A DNA stretch of 64,000 nt, taken from assembly GCA_963771305.1 (NCBI GenBank), contig CAVYTS010000030.1, positions 1 to 64,000 of the forward strand. The letters run 5' to 3'. This stretch comes from CAJCIT01 sp963771305. GTDB lineage: Bacteria > Acidobacteriota > Terriglobia > Bryobacterales > Bryobacteraceae. The position numbers and the translations under genes were made by a program. A model generated the notes under the pieces. It was not told the DNA's origin. It ran no database searches and saw nothing but the letters and a program-made list of their open reading frames with translations. Each line of letters begins with the position of its first letter. Within the stretch, counting starts at the first letter, position 1. This document shows positions 51,773 through 60,815 of this stretch, piece by piece.

Positions 51773-52156
51773 TTAATTCTTTGGAGCGACTGTTAGTTCG
51801 CTCGTCACATTACCCGCTCCAGCCACTTCGGTTGCTTTGGCTTCAATGGCAGCCTTCTCTTCGTCCGAGCGGACTGGTCCCTTGAGGGTGACAGACCCAT
51901 TAGTAGTTATGACTTTGACGTTGTGAGCGTAGCTTGACAAGGATTTATCGGCGAGAAGCGCTTTGCGAATCTTTTGAGTCGTGGTGCGATCCGCCTTGTT
52001 TTCCTTCTGGTTATCCGCCGTCATACCCTCGGTCTTATTCTGTTTCGTGTTGTCCGGAGCAGCAGGTTGTTGATCCTGTGCGCTCGCTAATCCGGCTGCG
52101 GCCGTTAAGGAAAGCAGAAGCAAAGCGCTTCGAGCTTGCTTGACGATTCGTCTCAT
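51773..52156 (-). CDS. Exported BON-domain protein
   Basis: About 127 residues from the preferred ATG 52156 (an upstream ATG at 52183 adds nine residues before the signal sequence). The signal peptide is ARSALLLLSLTAAAGLASAQ, followed by a Gln/Lys/Asn-rich linker. One BON domain (QKIRKALLADKSLSSYAHNV, VKVITTNGSVTLKGPVRSDE, EVAGAGNVTSELTV) may bind phospholipid or sense osmotic stress, as in OsmY. It heads the minus-strand stress cluster, 24 bp before the YflT-like gene. Confidence 0.85.
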   Translation of the reverse strand: MRRIVKQARSALLLLSLTAAAGLASAQDQQPAAPDNTKQNKTEGMTADNQKENKADRTTTQKIRKALLADKSLSSYAHNVKVITTNGSVTLKGPVRSDEEKAAIEAKATEVAGAGNVTSELTVAPKN

Positions 52157-52332
52157 AATGGTTGATACCCTTCTTTCAGACAAGCCGCTGTTGGCACACG
52201 AGTGTCGAGCGGTCGCCCGCTGATCTTAGGAGCAACTTCAAGACCAGAACGTTGATGAGCCTATTTGGTCTTTAGCGAGTGGACCCGATTTCGGCGCTAT
52301 CGTGTTCGTTCTGAGCAGAAACATTCGGGAGC

Positions 52333-52527
52333 TTAGATCTGTCTTGCAACTTCTTCGACGCGCGAAATCGACGCGATCAAGCAGCGGTATTCTGCATTTG
52401 TTGCCGGGGATTTCGCAAGGCGCTGCAGATGTTGCCGCCTGCCAGCTGTTTGTGTCGCGTAACGAGCAAGTCGTGGATGGTCTTCCTGTTTGAAGCGGTA
52501 CGCATTTCGTCGAGGAGTCTGTTGCAC
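52333..52527 (-). CDS. Possible small basic protein
   Basis: A 64-residue frame (MQQTPRRNAYRFKQEDHPRL ... ISRVEEVARQI) without recognised homology. Composition looks protein-like (amphipathic, Arg/Gln-rich) and no better frame competes. It is in the 380-bp stretch between the BON gene and the 56-residue gene, otherwise without features. No clear ribosome site was checked out; treat as tentative. Confidence 0.3.
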   Translation of the reverse strand: MQQTPRRNAYRFKQEDHPRLARYATQTAGRRQHLQRLAKSPATNAEYRCLIASISRVEEVARQI

Positions 52528-52536
52528 GTCGCAAGC

Positions 52537-52707
52537 TTACTGTCCCGGCTGGTGACCTTTCTGCTTGTGTTCTTTCAAAACAGTTCGCGCGGCAACCTCT
52601 TTGGCTCGCTTTCCATAGCGCCCACTCTTTTCAGCGTTTTCTTTAATGTGCTCGTACTGGCGTTCTTCTTTGGCGCTGACACCTTTCAAAGGTTTCTTTC
52701 CTGGCAT
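52537..52707 (-). CDS. Small basic conserved protein (56 aa)
   Basis: From ATG 52707: MPGKKPLKGVSAKEERQYEH, then IKENAEKSGRYGKRAKEVAA and RTVLKEHKQKGHQPGQ. This matches a widespread family of tiny Lys/Arg-rich proteins often labelled plasmid stabilisation protein, whose real role is unknown. The central ERQYEHIKENAEKSG and AARTV are the conserved part. The larger open frame to 52947 adds non-conserved sequence. It is often found near stress genes, as here. Confidence 0.7.
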   Translation of the reverse strand: MPGKKPLKGVSAKEERQYEHIKENAEKSGRYGKRAKEVAARTVLKEHKQKGHQPGQ

Positions 52708-52849
52708 GGGTGCTCCTTGCATCTGAAGTATGCAAAATAGAGGCCAAAGATCTCCGGCTTTGTACGGTCGAGTGTCCGAGCGGCTCGGCTTGTTCCGGGG
52801 ATGACGCGATGATCCTAGGCAACCCGGAGTTAAATTCTGGGAATCCTGT

Positions 52850-55261
52850 CTACACGTGGCTAGACTGGTCGCTCCGATCAGTGCGGCGCGAGTCGCCTGG
52901 AGGCTGCTCGGGCGCGGCCGGCAGCGTAAAGAAGAAGGTGGATCCACGCCCTACCTCCGACTCCACCCAGATTCGACCTCCGTAGCGGTCGACGATCTTC
53001 CGGCAGGTTGCCAATCCAATGCCCGTGCCGGGGTAGTCGTGTCCGTGGAGCCGGGCGAATACAGTGAAGATGTTTGCGAATTGATCCGGCGGTATACCCT
53101 GCCCGTTATCAGAAACAGCAAAGAGCCAGCCGCCATCGCCGCGTCTCGCTGAAACGTGAACTCGTGGAGGTTCGGTACGCCGATACTTCACGCCGTTACT
53201 TATGAGGTTTTGGAGCAACTGTCCCATGTGCAGCTCGTTGCCGACAATTCGAGGGAGCGGGTCATGGGTAATCACGGCTCCGGCCTCCCCAATTGTCTGC
53301 TGGAGGATGGCCAGTGTAGAGATCAAAACTGCCTCCATTTCCACTTCGACAAGCGGCTCGCTGGTTACCTCGCCTGCCTTCGAGTAGTCGAGTAAGGCGT
53401 TGATGAGCCGGTCCATCTGGCTCGCTCCGGCCAGAACGAAGTTGAGGCACTCATCGCTCTTATCGTCGAGCTTGCCGGCAGACCGGCGCTGCAGCAGTTG
53501 AGCGTAGATGTTAATAGTTCTCAATGGCTCTCGCAGATCATGCGAGGTCGCAAACGCAAACTGTTGCAGCTCGTCGTTGATCTGGGCAAGCGCGGCACGG
53601 GACCTTTCTGCAGCCTGCCTGGCCTCGTGTGCCTCGCGATAGAGGCGGGCATTATCCAAAGCCAAAGCTGCGCGCTGCGCAATCTCGTTAGCCCAAGTCA
53701 TGTCGGACTCATCGTAGATCCGGCCCGATTCGGCATGGCCGGTGGCGAAAGTAATTGTGCCAAGCGTGTTGTTTCTGGCCTTCAGCGGTACCACGATCGA
53801 CGACTGCTGTGCTAAGCGCCGCAGTAGGGCCAGGTGCTCATCATTCTCGGCCGCAGCGACTCGAGTCTCGTCTGGTGTCTCGGGGCTCAAGATCGCTTCG
53901 CCTGTTCGGAGCACCTCGGCAACCGGATGGTGCTGCTGAATTCTCAAAGGAAACCGGCCCCGTTTCTCGACCAGCAGCGCATCTTTCACCGGGTCTATGT
54001 GGGCATGTACAACGGAATGAATCCTGCCCTCGTCCAGCAGATCCACGATGCAACAGTCGGCGAAGGCTGGTACCGCAAGACGCGCGACATGTTGCAATGT
54101 CTGCTCGTAGTCGAGCGATGAAGAGAGCTCCCGGCTTGCTTCCGCAAAAAAGCGGTACCGTTCCTTGACGTTCACCTCAAGCAGCTCGGCCTTTCGGCGT
54201 TCCATCACGTCCCGGAAAACAATCACGCCTCCGACGACCTCTTCCTGACTGTTACGAATTGGCGCGGCCGTGTCGTCGATGGGAATCTTGCGGCCGTCTT
54301 TGGAGGTGAGTATCGTGTGATTTGCCAGGCCCACTGGCTTGTTTTCGAGGAGCGTTCCGGCGGCCTGGTTTGCAGCGATCGCGCCTTTTTCCTCATTGGT
54401 TATTGCAAATACCTGATCGAATCGGACGCCAACGGCCTCCTCTTGAGTCCATCCCGTCAGCGCTTGCGCGGCTTCGTTCAGGAACGCAACGCGGTCGGCG
54501 GCGTCGGTTGCAATCACTCCGTCTCCGATGCTCCGAAGGGTTGTGTGTAGCCAATCCCGGCCCTGCCGAACCTGCTCTTCAGTCTGCTGCAGCGCGGAGA
54601 TGAGTTCCTGGCGGCGGCGGGTGGCGCGCTGAATGGTAACCACCGACCACGTCAGCAGTGCGAATAGAGCCAAACTCCCTCCGACACTGATGAGTCCCGC
54701 CCGTTTGGCGCTGGCACGGGCCGCGTCCCTCTCGCGATTCAGCACCAGGTATTCTTCGGTTCGTACGCGATCGCAGCCTTCACGGATTTCATCCATCACT
54801 TCCTTGCCCCGTCCAGTCTTGAGCTCCGCTAACGCCGCGTCCGCCCCGCTTGTTCGACGAAGTGTGATCGTCTCATCTAACTCGTCCAGTTCTTCACGGA
54901 CCAGAGGCTTAAGAGCCGCAACGTGCCGGGCGTTATCGGGGTCGGTCCTGGCTGTTTGATCGAGATGCGCAATCGTCATTGGAATTTCCGACAAAGCGGA
55001 GCGATAGGGCCCAAGGTAGCTCTCTTGCCCGGTCAGAAGAAATCCACGCTCTCCCGTTTCCGCGTCTTTCAATTCGGATAACAGCGACGTCGATGCCTCT
55101 GCTATCTTACGGATTGCCACGACGCGGTCAGCGCCACTCCTGTAGGCGGCCCAGTTTTGATAGGTCAATACGCCAATCGCCAGAACCAAAATCAGGGCAA
55201 CCAGTAGAGAGACTATTTCGGTCGTTCTCGGGGCTGCGACGCGACCTGGCTCTGGTTTCAT
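52850..55261 (-). CDS. CHASE3-PAS-GAF sensor histidine kinase
   Basis: An 803-residue membrane kinase. TM1 (VSLLVALILVLAIGVLTYQN), CHASE3 (VAIRKIAEASTSLLSELKDA, ETGERGFLLTGQ), TM2 (LISVGGSLALFALLTWSVVT), PAS at about 235-350 (IGDGVIATDAADRVAFLNEA) and GAF at about 385-545 (DYEQTLQHVARLAVPAFADC, SIVVPLKARNNTLGTITFA) precede the kinase core. HisKA has its His in FATSHDLREPLRTI. The HATPase includes NLISNGVKYR, DNGQGIPPDQF and GTGIGLATCRKIVDR. It is a paralogue of the kinase at 37987, with a GAF domain added. No adjacent regulator is on the same strand. Confidence 0.9.
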   Translation of the reverse strand: MKPEPGRVAAPRTTEIVSLLVALILVLAIGVLTYQNWAAYRSGADRVVAIRKIAEASTSLLSELKDAETGERGFLLTGQESYLGPYRSALSEIPMTIAHLDQTARTDPDNARHVAALKPLVREELDELDETITLRRTSGADAALAELKTGRGKEVMDEIREGCDRVRTEEYLVLNRERDAARASAKRAGLISVGGSLALFALLTWSVVTIQRATRRRQELISALQQTEEQVRQGRDWLHTTLRSIGDGVIATDAADRVAFLNEAAQALTGWTQEEAVGVRFDQVFAITNEEKGAIAANQAAGTLLENKPVGLANHTILTSKDGRKIPIDDTAAPIRNSQEEVVGGVIVFRDVMERRKAELLEVNVKERYRFFAEASRELSSSLDYEQTLQHVARLAVPAFADCCIVDLLDEGRIHSVVHAHIDPVKDALLVEKRGRFPLRIQQHHPVAEVLRTGEAILSPETPDETRVAAAENDEHLALLRRLAQQSSIVVPLKARNNTLGTITFATGHAESGRIYDESDMTWANEIAQRAALALDNARLYREAHEARQAAERSRAALAQINDELQQFAFATSHDLREPLRTINIYAQLLQRRSAGKLDDKSDECLNFVLAGASQMDRLINALLDYSKAGEVTSEPLVEVEMEAVLISTLAILQQTIGEAGAVITHDPLPRIVGNELHMGQLLQNLISNGVKYRRTEPPRVHVSARRGDGGWLFAVSDNGQGIPPDQFANIFTVFARLHGHDYPGTGIGLATCRKIVDRYGGRIWVESEVGRGSTFFFTLPAAPEQPPGDSRRTDRSDQSSHV

Positions 55262-55624
55262 TTATTTGTGACGCGCGGGAATCTCGAGCCAGGATGCATC
55301 CGGTGCCTTTCGACAGGCCGTTGCGTTTGAGCGCCCAGCTTCCTTATGCAAGAGATTTTCACAGGCTCAAGCCTGTTTCGCAGGCTTCCCACGAAGAATT
55401 GCATGGTACCGCACTTTTGCGAGGGGTCGATAACGCTGGTTTCGCATGGTCGCCGCATCGGGGCGCGCCACTCGCAAGAACCACCAAACTTGATAGCGAC
55501 GCCCGCAGGGCCCGACCCTGACATGCCGCTTGTCATCTTGACTGCAGCCGCTGAGTTGCCTTGCGGTGTTTACCCCGGTCATGCGCAACAATTAGAAGTC
55601 GTTGCCCGCTCTCGCCCAAACAGA

Positions 55625-56611
55625 ATGACAGCACCTATTAACAAGTTTCGGTCCGCTCGCGTGTTGGTGATAGGCGACGTAATGCTGGATGAATACGTCG
55701 TGGGGGTCGTTTCCCGAATCTGTCCGGAGGCCCCCGTTCCGGTGCTCGACGTCCGCTCGCGTTATAGTTCGCCCGGCGGCGCGGCGAATGTTGCCGTGAA
55801 CATCGCAAGTCTTGGAGCCAGTGTGGATTTGGTGGGCCTGGCCGGCGACGATGCGGCAGGACGTCTGCTTCGTGAGCTTTTGCAACGGGAATCTATTCCG
55901 GCGACGGGGCTTGTCGACGCCGGGGATCGTGGAACCATTTCGAAGACTCGAATCGTGGCCGGGCAGCAGCAGATCTGCCGGATCGATCATGAAACCAAGT
56001 CGGATGTGCCGGGCGGCCTGATCGACCGGCTGATTGACTTGTCGAGGGAACTGATGAAATCAAACTCCTGGGTGGTGCTGTCCGACTACGCCAAGGGCGT
56101 TTTGACGGAGAGATTCTGCTACGAGATCATCTCGTTCGCGCGAGCCGCTGGGAAAAAAACAATCGTCGATCCAAAATGCACGAGCTTCCGTAAGTATCTG
56201 GGATGCGCGGTGATCACCCCCAACGTTGCGGAAGCGTCCGTGGCCAGCGGCATCGAAATCAATTCCGAACACTCGCTGCATCAAGCAGGGGACGCTCTGG
56301 TTGAGCAGTTGCCGGGAAGCAAGATACTCATCACCCGGGGGCCGGACGGCATGGCGTTATTCGAACGTGGGTCCGAGGCGGTCTCGATTCCCACCGAAGC
56401 CCGAAGAGTTTTCGACGTTACGGGAGCCGGCGATACGGTTGTGGCCACGCTGGCAGTGGCTCTGGCAGGGGGTCTTCCGCTGCGTGAGGCCGTGGGATGG
56501 GCGAATGTCGCGGCCGGAATTGTGGTGGAAAAGCCTGGAACGGCCACCGTAAGCCTGGATGAGTTATTCAGTCACCATGAGAACTCGAAGCGGGCCCGAA
56601 GTCTGGAGTGA
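55625..56611 (+). CDS. rfaE1: D-glycero-beta-D-manno-heptose-7-phosphate kinase
   Basis: About 328 residues from ATG 55625 (the frame is open from 55346, but upstream sequence is not conserved). PfkB-type sugar kinase with the HldE-N signature: VLVIGDVMLDEYVVGVVSRI, CPEAPVPVLDVRSRYSSPGG, AANVAVNIASLGASVDLVGL, a KTRIVAGQQQICRIDHE block, and the catalytic loop VTGAGDTVVATLAVALAGGL with Asp. It phosphorylates C1 of heptose-7-phosphate in ADP-heptose synthesis. In many bacteria it is fused to the adenylyltransferase; here it is a stand-alone gene, tail-to-tail with the adenylyltransferase gene with a 1-base gap. Confidence 0.9.
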   Translation: MTAPINKFRSARVLVIGDVMLDEYVVGVVSRICPEAPVPVLDVRSRYSSPGGAANVAVNIASLGASVDLVGLAGDDAAGRLLRELLQRESIPATGLVDAGDRGTISKTRIVAGQQQICRIDHETKSDVPGGLIDRLIDLSRELMKSNSWVVLSDYAKGVLTERFCYEIISFARAAGKKTIVDPKCTSFRKYLGCAVITPNVAEASVASGIEINSEHSLHQAGDALVEQLPGSKILITRGPDGMALFERGSEAVSIPTEARRVFDVTGAGDTVVATLAVALAGGLPLREAVGWANVAAGIVVEKPGTATVSLDELFSHHENSKRARSLE

Positions 56612-56612
56612 T

Positions 56613-57620
56613 TCAACTGAGGCGCTCGATTATGACATCAGCGGCCTCTGCAATCGAGTGCGTCGCGGCCGCATCCGGATCCTGATCGATCAAGAGAGTG
56701 TGACAACCAGCGGCTTGGCCTGCGGCGACATCGGATTGGCTGTCGCCCAGCATCCAGCAATCCCCAGCTGGCAACTCATACTCCTTCAGTGCCCTTTCGA
56801 AGAGAGCTGTGCCGGGCTTGCGGCAAAGACAATCGTCAGCCAAGGAATGCGGGCAGAGATACACTCTATCGATTTTGATACCGTGCGGCGACAGTCGGCG
56901 AAAGAGCGCCAGGTTCACTTCAAAGAAATCTTCAATCGTAAAGTACCCCAGACCGATGCCCTGCTGGTTGGTCACGATGACCAGACGAAATCCGGCTTCC
57001 TGGAGGCGAACTAAGCCCTGCGCAACGCCGGGGAGAAGTTCGACCTTGGCCGGGTCGTGTAAGTAAGGCACGTTCCGAATCAACGTGCCGTCGCGATCGA
57101 GAAACACAATCCCGCGGACGCGTTTCGGTGAATCTGCCGGAGCGCTATGGGCTTGAAGCGCAGCGACGCGCTCCACAATGGCCGTCGTGCTTTGTTCCAT
57201 TGCAATAGGCAGCAAGACAACTTTGCCGCCGTAACTCTCGACAGTCGTTCCCGAACGCAGACCCGTGTAATCGCCGCCTTTGATGTACAAGTCGGGACGC
57301 CACCGCTCGATCAGTCCCAGCGGCCGCTCTTCATCCAGAAGAACGACGGCGTCCACGCATCCCAAGCCGGCGACAACTTGCATGCGTTGGGCCTCGGGAT
57401 TCACCGGACGAAACGGGCTTTTGTACCGGCGAATGGATTCATCCGAGTTAACCGCAATCAACAATCGATCACAGAGGCCCTTTGCCCGCTCAAGTAAATC
57501 CACATGGCCGGCATGCAACAGGTCGAACGCGCCGCAGGTGAAGCCAATACGCAAGCCTTCTGCACGCTGTTTCATGGCCCACGAATCCGCCGCTTCCAAT
57601 GAGAGAATCTTCTGAAGCAT
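56613..57620 (-). CDS. Heptose-1-phosphate adenylyltransferase - GmhB phosphatase fusion
   Basis: A 335-residue bifunctional protein. Residues about 22-155 are the HldE C-terminal nucleotidyltransferase (FTCGAFDLLHAGHVDLLERA with the HxGH motif; DLYIKGGDYTG; the SxTxIVER-like STTAIVERV). Residues about 168-332 are a GmhB-type HAD phosphatase (nucleophile in FLDRDGTLIRNVPYL, VIVTNQQGIGLGYF, the zinc loop CPHSLADDCLCRKPG with Cys-x-His and Cys-x-Cys, MLGDSQSDVAAGQAAG). It would dephosphorylate heptose-1,7-bisphosphate and then adenylylate the product, the two steps after RfaE1. The start ATG follows the upstream BNR gene by 9 bp downstream. The usual fusion is kinase-adenylyltransferase, so this pairing is uncommon. 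Confidence 0.88.
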   Translation of the reverse strand: MLQKILSLEAADSWAMKQRAEGLRIGFTCGAFDLLHAGHVDLLERAKGLCDRLLIAVNSDESIRRYKSPFRPVNPEAQRMQVVAGLGCVDAVVLLDEERPLGLIERWRPDLYIKGGDYTGLRSGTTVESYGGKVVLLPIAMEQSTTAIVERVAALQAHSAPADSPKRVRGIVFLDRDGTLIRNVPYLHDPAKVELLPGVAQGLVRLQEAGFRLVIVTNQQGIGLGYFTIEDFFEVNLALFRRLSPHGIKIDRVYLCPHSLADDCLCRKPGTALFERALKEYELPAGDCWMLGDSQSDVAAGQAAGCHTLLIDQDPDAAATHSIAEAADVIIERLS

Positions 57621-57629
57621 TCGGCAGAA

Positions 57630-60600
57630 CTAGCGCGATCGCAGAACGTCACTGAGCCAGGACTGACCTGGGCTTGCCAAGCCACCCTCCGCGTCGCTGC
57701 TCGTCTTGTCCCACGCTTCCCGTGTGAGGGGCTGGACGCTTTCCAGCTTCTTGGCGGCAAGGGATGTGTTCAACGCCTTCAGGCTGCTCGCCGCAAATGT
57801 GTCGAACTCCTTGACCACATCCTGGCGATCATGCGTAAGTGAGTCGATCCTGGCGACGTAGTAATCCGCCGGACGCCCTTCATACCCCACGAGTGCGCCA
57901 TAGAGCTGCGCGGTCTTCTCACGGATCCGCTCTTCGCCGGTAATTGCGCCGCCTTCCGTAGTAGCCACGATTTTCTTGCGAAGGTCTTCGACTTTCACTG
58001 CGAGATCGTTGCATTGCTTAGCGAGTGGATCGGTACCCAGAGCGGCGGCACGCTGCAGGAGGGCGGCGTGTACCCCGTTAATCCGGTCGACGTCAAACGT
58101 AAGGTCGCCGAGCAAAGCATACACACGCATAGTGGCGTCGAGTTCCAGCTTGCGGTCGGCGATGGTATAGGTCGCTCGCGGGTCAAGTTGCACGTCGATT
58201 TTAGTTGTGTAAGTCTCGGTGCCGCGAGTCATCTTCACGGTGTAAGTTCCGGGAAGCAGTCTGGGGCCGACAATCGCTTCGCCGGCGGCCGAGGCGGCGG
58301 GAGGAACCTTGGGCGCCTTCATGCGCATCGACCACTGAACGCGGCTGATGCCTAGGCGGCTGTTCGCTGGTAACGTATCCACGAGTTTTCCGTCGCTATC
58401 GAACACCTCGATTTTCATTCGCCCGTAGACGTGCCGCTTCTTCTGGTAATAGGTGATCAGTGCCGCGTCAGGCGGGTTCGGGCCGACAAATGTGCCATCG
58501 CCATCCGTCCATCCACCTTGCGCTAACAAACGCTGCTGTGTGTTCCGGCCTTTCAAGAAAGCAACGTCCTTGGCGAGCGTGTCCTGGGTTAAGTTCCGGA
58601 GCGGCGTGATATCGTCGACAATCCAGATACCGCGCCCGTGCGTTGCGAGAATCAAGTCCGATTCGCGCGGATGCACGACGATGTCGCGCACCGCGACATT
58701 CGGGAAATCGGCGCCTTTGTATTGAGCCCACTGCGTTCCGCCGTCAATCGAAACCCAGAGGCCAAATTCCGTGCCGAGAAACAAAAGCCGAGACGAAACA
58801 GTGTCTTCTTTGATGACGTGCGCGTAGCCGCGAATCCCGCTGGCCGATGAGACGATTGGTGTCCAAGTCTGGCCAAAGTCCGTTGTCTTGAAGGCGTAGG
58901 GCGCCATGTCGCCAAAGGTGTGCCGATCGAAGGTGGCGTAGGCAGTGCCCTCTTCGAAGCGGCTGGCCTCAACCCAGGAAACCCAGGAAGCCTTGGGAAG
59001 ATTGGGCACATGGCTGACCACGTTGTTCCAGGTCTTGCCACCGTCGCGTGTGAGCTGCAGATTGCCATCATCGGTGCCTACCCAAATCACCTGCCCGTTG
59101 CGCGGCGATTCGCTGATGGAGTAGATGGTGGTGTGCATCTCTGCTTCGGAGTTGTCAACCGTCACGCCGCCCGATTGCTCCTGCTTCTGCTTCGCAGGAT
59201 CGTTGGTAGTGAGGTCAGGCGAGATGCGATCCCAGGTCTGCCCGTGATCGCGGGTCCGAAACAGGAATTGTGCACCGATGTAAACCGTCCCCGTCTCATT
59301 CGGGCTCAGATGAATAGGCGTGTTCCAGTTGAAGCGCAGCTTCCCTTCACCGTAATTAGGCTGAGGCTGGATGCCGCGGGCTGAGAGCGTTTGCCGGTTA
59401 AGGCGCGAGATGGTCCCGCCTTGGGCTTCCAGGTAGACGTAGTTCGGGTCCGACGGATCTGCAAAGACGAAGAAGCCATCGCCGCCGTACAGGTTCTCCC
59501 ATCGGCTGTTGGTAATGCCGCCGGGGTACGAGGAATCGCCGATCCACACGCTGTTGTCCTGCAGTCCGCCGTATACGTGATAGGAGTCGTGCATATCGAC
59601 GCTCACGTGATAGAACTGCGAAATTGGCAGATTATTGGCCTTCAGCCACTTGTTGCCGGAATCGTGCGAGTACCAGACTCCGCCGTCGTCGCCGGTAATG
59701 ATCTCATTCGAGTCGGCGGGATTGATCCAGACGTCATGAAAATCTCCGTGAGCGCCGCCCGAGGCGCTGCTGAAACTGGCGCCGCCATCGCTGCTGACGA
59801 TCAAGCCTCCGCCGGGCTTGTAGATCTTATTCTCGTCCTTCGGATCCACGATTAAATTGGCGAAGTAGAAGGGCCGCCAAACCATCATCTGGCTGCGGTC
59901 GCGCTCTTCCCACGTTTTGCCGCCATCGGCCGAACGAAACAGCGCGCTACGAGTTGACTCGATCAGCGCATAGACCACGTCGGGCTTCGACGGCGCCGTC
60001 GAGATCGCAACGCGGCCCCAAGGTTTCGCGGGAAGTCCTTTGGCCGATTGCGCATCCAGATTTGTCCAGTTTGCTCCACCATCGGTCGTTTTATAGAACG
60101 CGCTGGAGCTGGGCGTTGTCGGTGAATCTCCACCGGAGCGGAAGGTCCAACCTTTACGACGGAAATCCCACATGCCCGCGTAGAGCGTTTTGGAATCGTG
60201 AGCACTCATTGAGATCGAGGAACAACCGGTGGACAAGTTGGCGCCTTTCAGTATCAGCGTCCAGCTCTTGCCGCCGTTAGTAGTCTTGTAGAGGCCTCGA
60301 TCGCTGCTGTCGCTCCACAGCGCACCCGTCGCGCAGGCGTAGACGGTGTTGCCGTCTTTCGGATCGACCAAAATCTTGCTAATTCGCTCCGAATTCTTCA
60401 GACCCATGTTGGTCCAGTTCTCACCGCCGTCTGTCGATTTATAGATTCCATCACCGATCGAGGCGCTGTTTCGCGTCCAAGCCTCGCCCGTGCCGGCCCA
60501 AAGTGTCTTCGGCGCCGATGGGTCAATTGTGATGGCGCCGATAGATTGCACTGGCTGCTTATCGAAGACGGGTTTGTAAGTCGTACCGCCGTCGACGGAT

Positions 60601-60815
60601 TTCCAGAGTCCGCCACTCGCCGCCGCGACGTAGATGGTCAGCCTGCCGTTCTCCGGTACCGCAGCAAGGGAGGTCACACGGCCGCTCATCTGAGCCGACC
60701 CTATGTTGCGGGCACCCAGCCCCGAGATGGTATCGGAACTGAACTTAACTTGCTGGGCGGACAATCCGGCCGCACTCATTAACCCCGCAATCAGGAAGCC
60801 GATTGTTGCTCTCAC
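57630..60815 (-). CDS. Exported BNR/sortilin-like beta-propeller protein
   Basis: A 1061-residue protein with a signal peptide (ATIGFLIAGLMSAAGLSAQ). About twelve BNR/Asp-box repeats are seen (SVDGGTTYKPVF, STDGGENWTNMG, TTNGGKSWTLI, SADGGKTWEERD, TRDHGQTWDRIS, TRDGGKTWNNVV, TTDFGQTWTPIV) to about residue 760. A FlgD-like beta-sandwich (IEVFDSDGKLVDTLPANS, TYTVKMTRGTETYTTKI) and a C-terminal helical region follow. Annotation in other genomes is often 'glycosyl hydrolase' without proof; no sialidase Arg triad is evident. It overlaps the upstream LolA-like gene by 4 bp, so both are made together, probably for envelope or periplasmic work. Confidence 0.8.
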   Translation of the reverse strand: MRATIGFLIAGLMSAAGLSAQQVKFSSDTISGLGARNIGSAQMSGRVTSLAAVPENGRLTIYVAAASGGLWKSVDGGTTYKPVFDKQPVQSIGAITIDPSAPKTLWAGTGEAWTRNSASIGDGIYKSTDGGENWTNMGLKNSERISKILVDPKDGNTVYACATGALWSDSSDRGLYKTTNGGKSWTLILKGANLSTGCSSISMSAHDSKTLYAGMWDFRRKGWTFRSGGDSPTTPSSSAFYKTTDGGANWTNLDAQSAKGLPAKPWGRVAISTAPSKPDVVYALIESTRSALFRSADGGKTWEERDRSQMMVWRPFYFANLIVDPKDENKIYKPGGGLIVSSDGGASFSSASGGAHGDFHDVWINPADSNEIITGDDGGVWYSHDSGNKWLKANNLPISQFYHVSVDMHDSYHVYGGLQDNSVWIGDSSYPGGITNSRWENLYGGDGFFVFADPSDPNYVYLEAQGGTISRLNRQTLSARGIQPQPNYGEGKLRFNWNTPIHLSPNETGTVYIGAQFLFRTRDHGQTWDRISPDLTTNDPAKQKQEQSGGVTVDNSEAEMHTTIYSISESPRNGQVIWVGTDDGNLQLTRDGGKTWNNVVSHVPNLPKASWVSWVEASRFEEGTAYATFDRHTFGDMAPYAFKTTDFGQTWTPIVSSASGIRGYAHVIKEDTVSSRLLFLGTEFGLWVSIDGGTQWAQYKGADFPNVAVRDIVVHPRESDLILATHGRGIWIVDDITPLRNLTQDTLAKDVAFLKGRNTQQRLLAQGGWTDGDGTFVGPNPPDAALITYYQKKRHVYGRMKIEVFDSDGKLVDTLPANSRLGISRVQWSMRMKAPKVPPAASAAGEAIVGPRLLPGTYTVKMTRGTETYTTKIDVQLDPRATYTIADRKLELDATMRVYALLGDLTFDVDRINGVHAALLQRAAALGTDPLAKQCNDLAVKVEDLRKKIVATTEGGAITGEERIREKTAQLYGALVGYEGRPADYYVARIDSLTHDRQDVVKEFDTFAASSLKALNTSLAAKKLESVQPLTREAWDKTSSDAEGGLASPGQSWLSDVLRSR

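Noticed and set aside
55357..55388. Overlapping short inverted repeats (CAGGCTCAAGCCTG and AGCCTG...CAGGCT)
   Set aside because: Small stems without a T-run between divergent genes; common in GC-rich DNA and not convincing as a terminator or repeat family from one copy.
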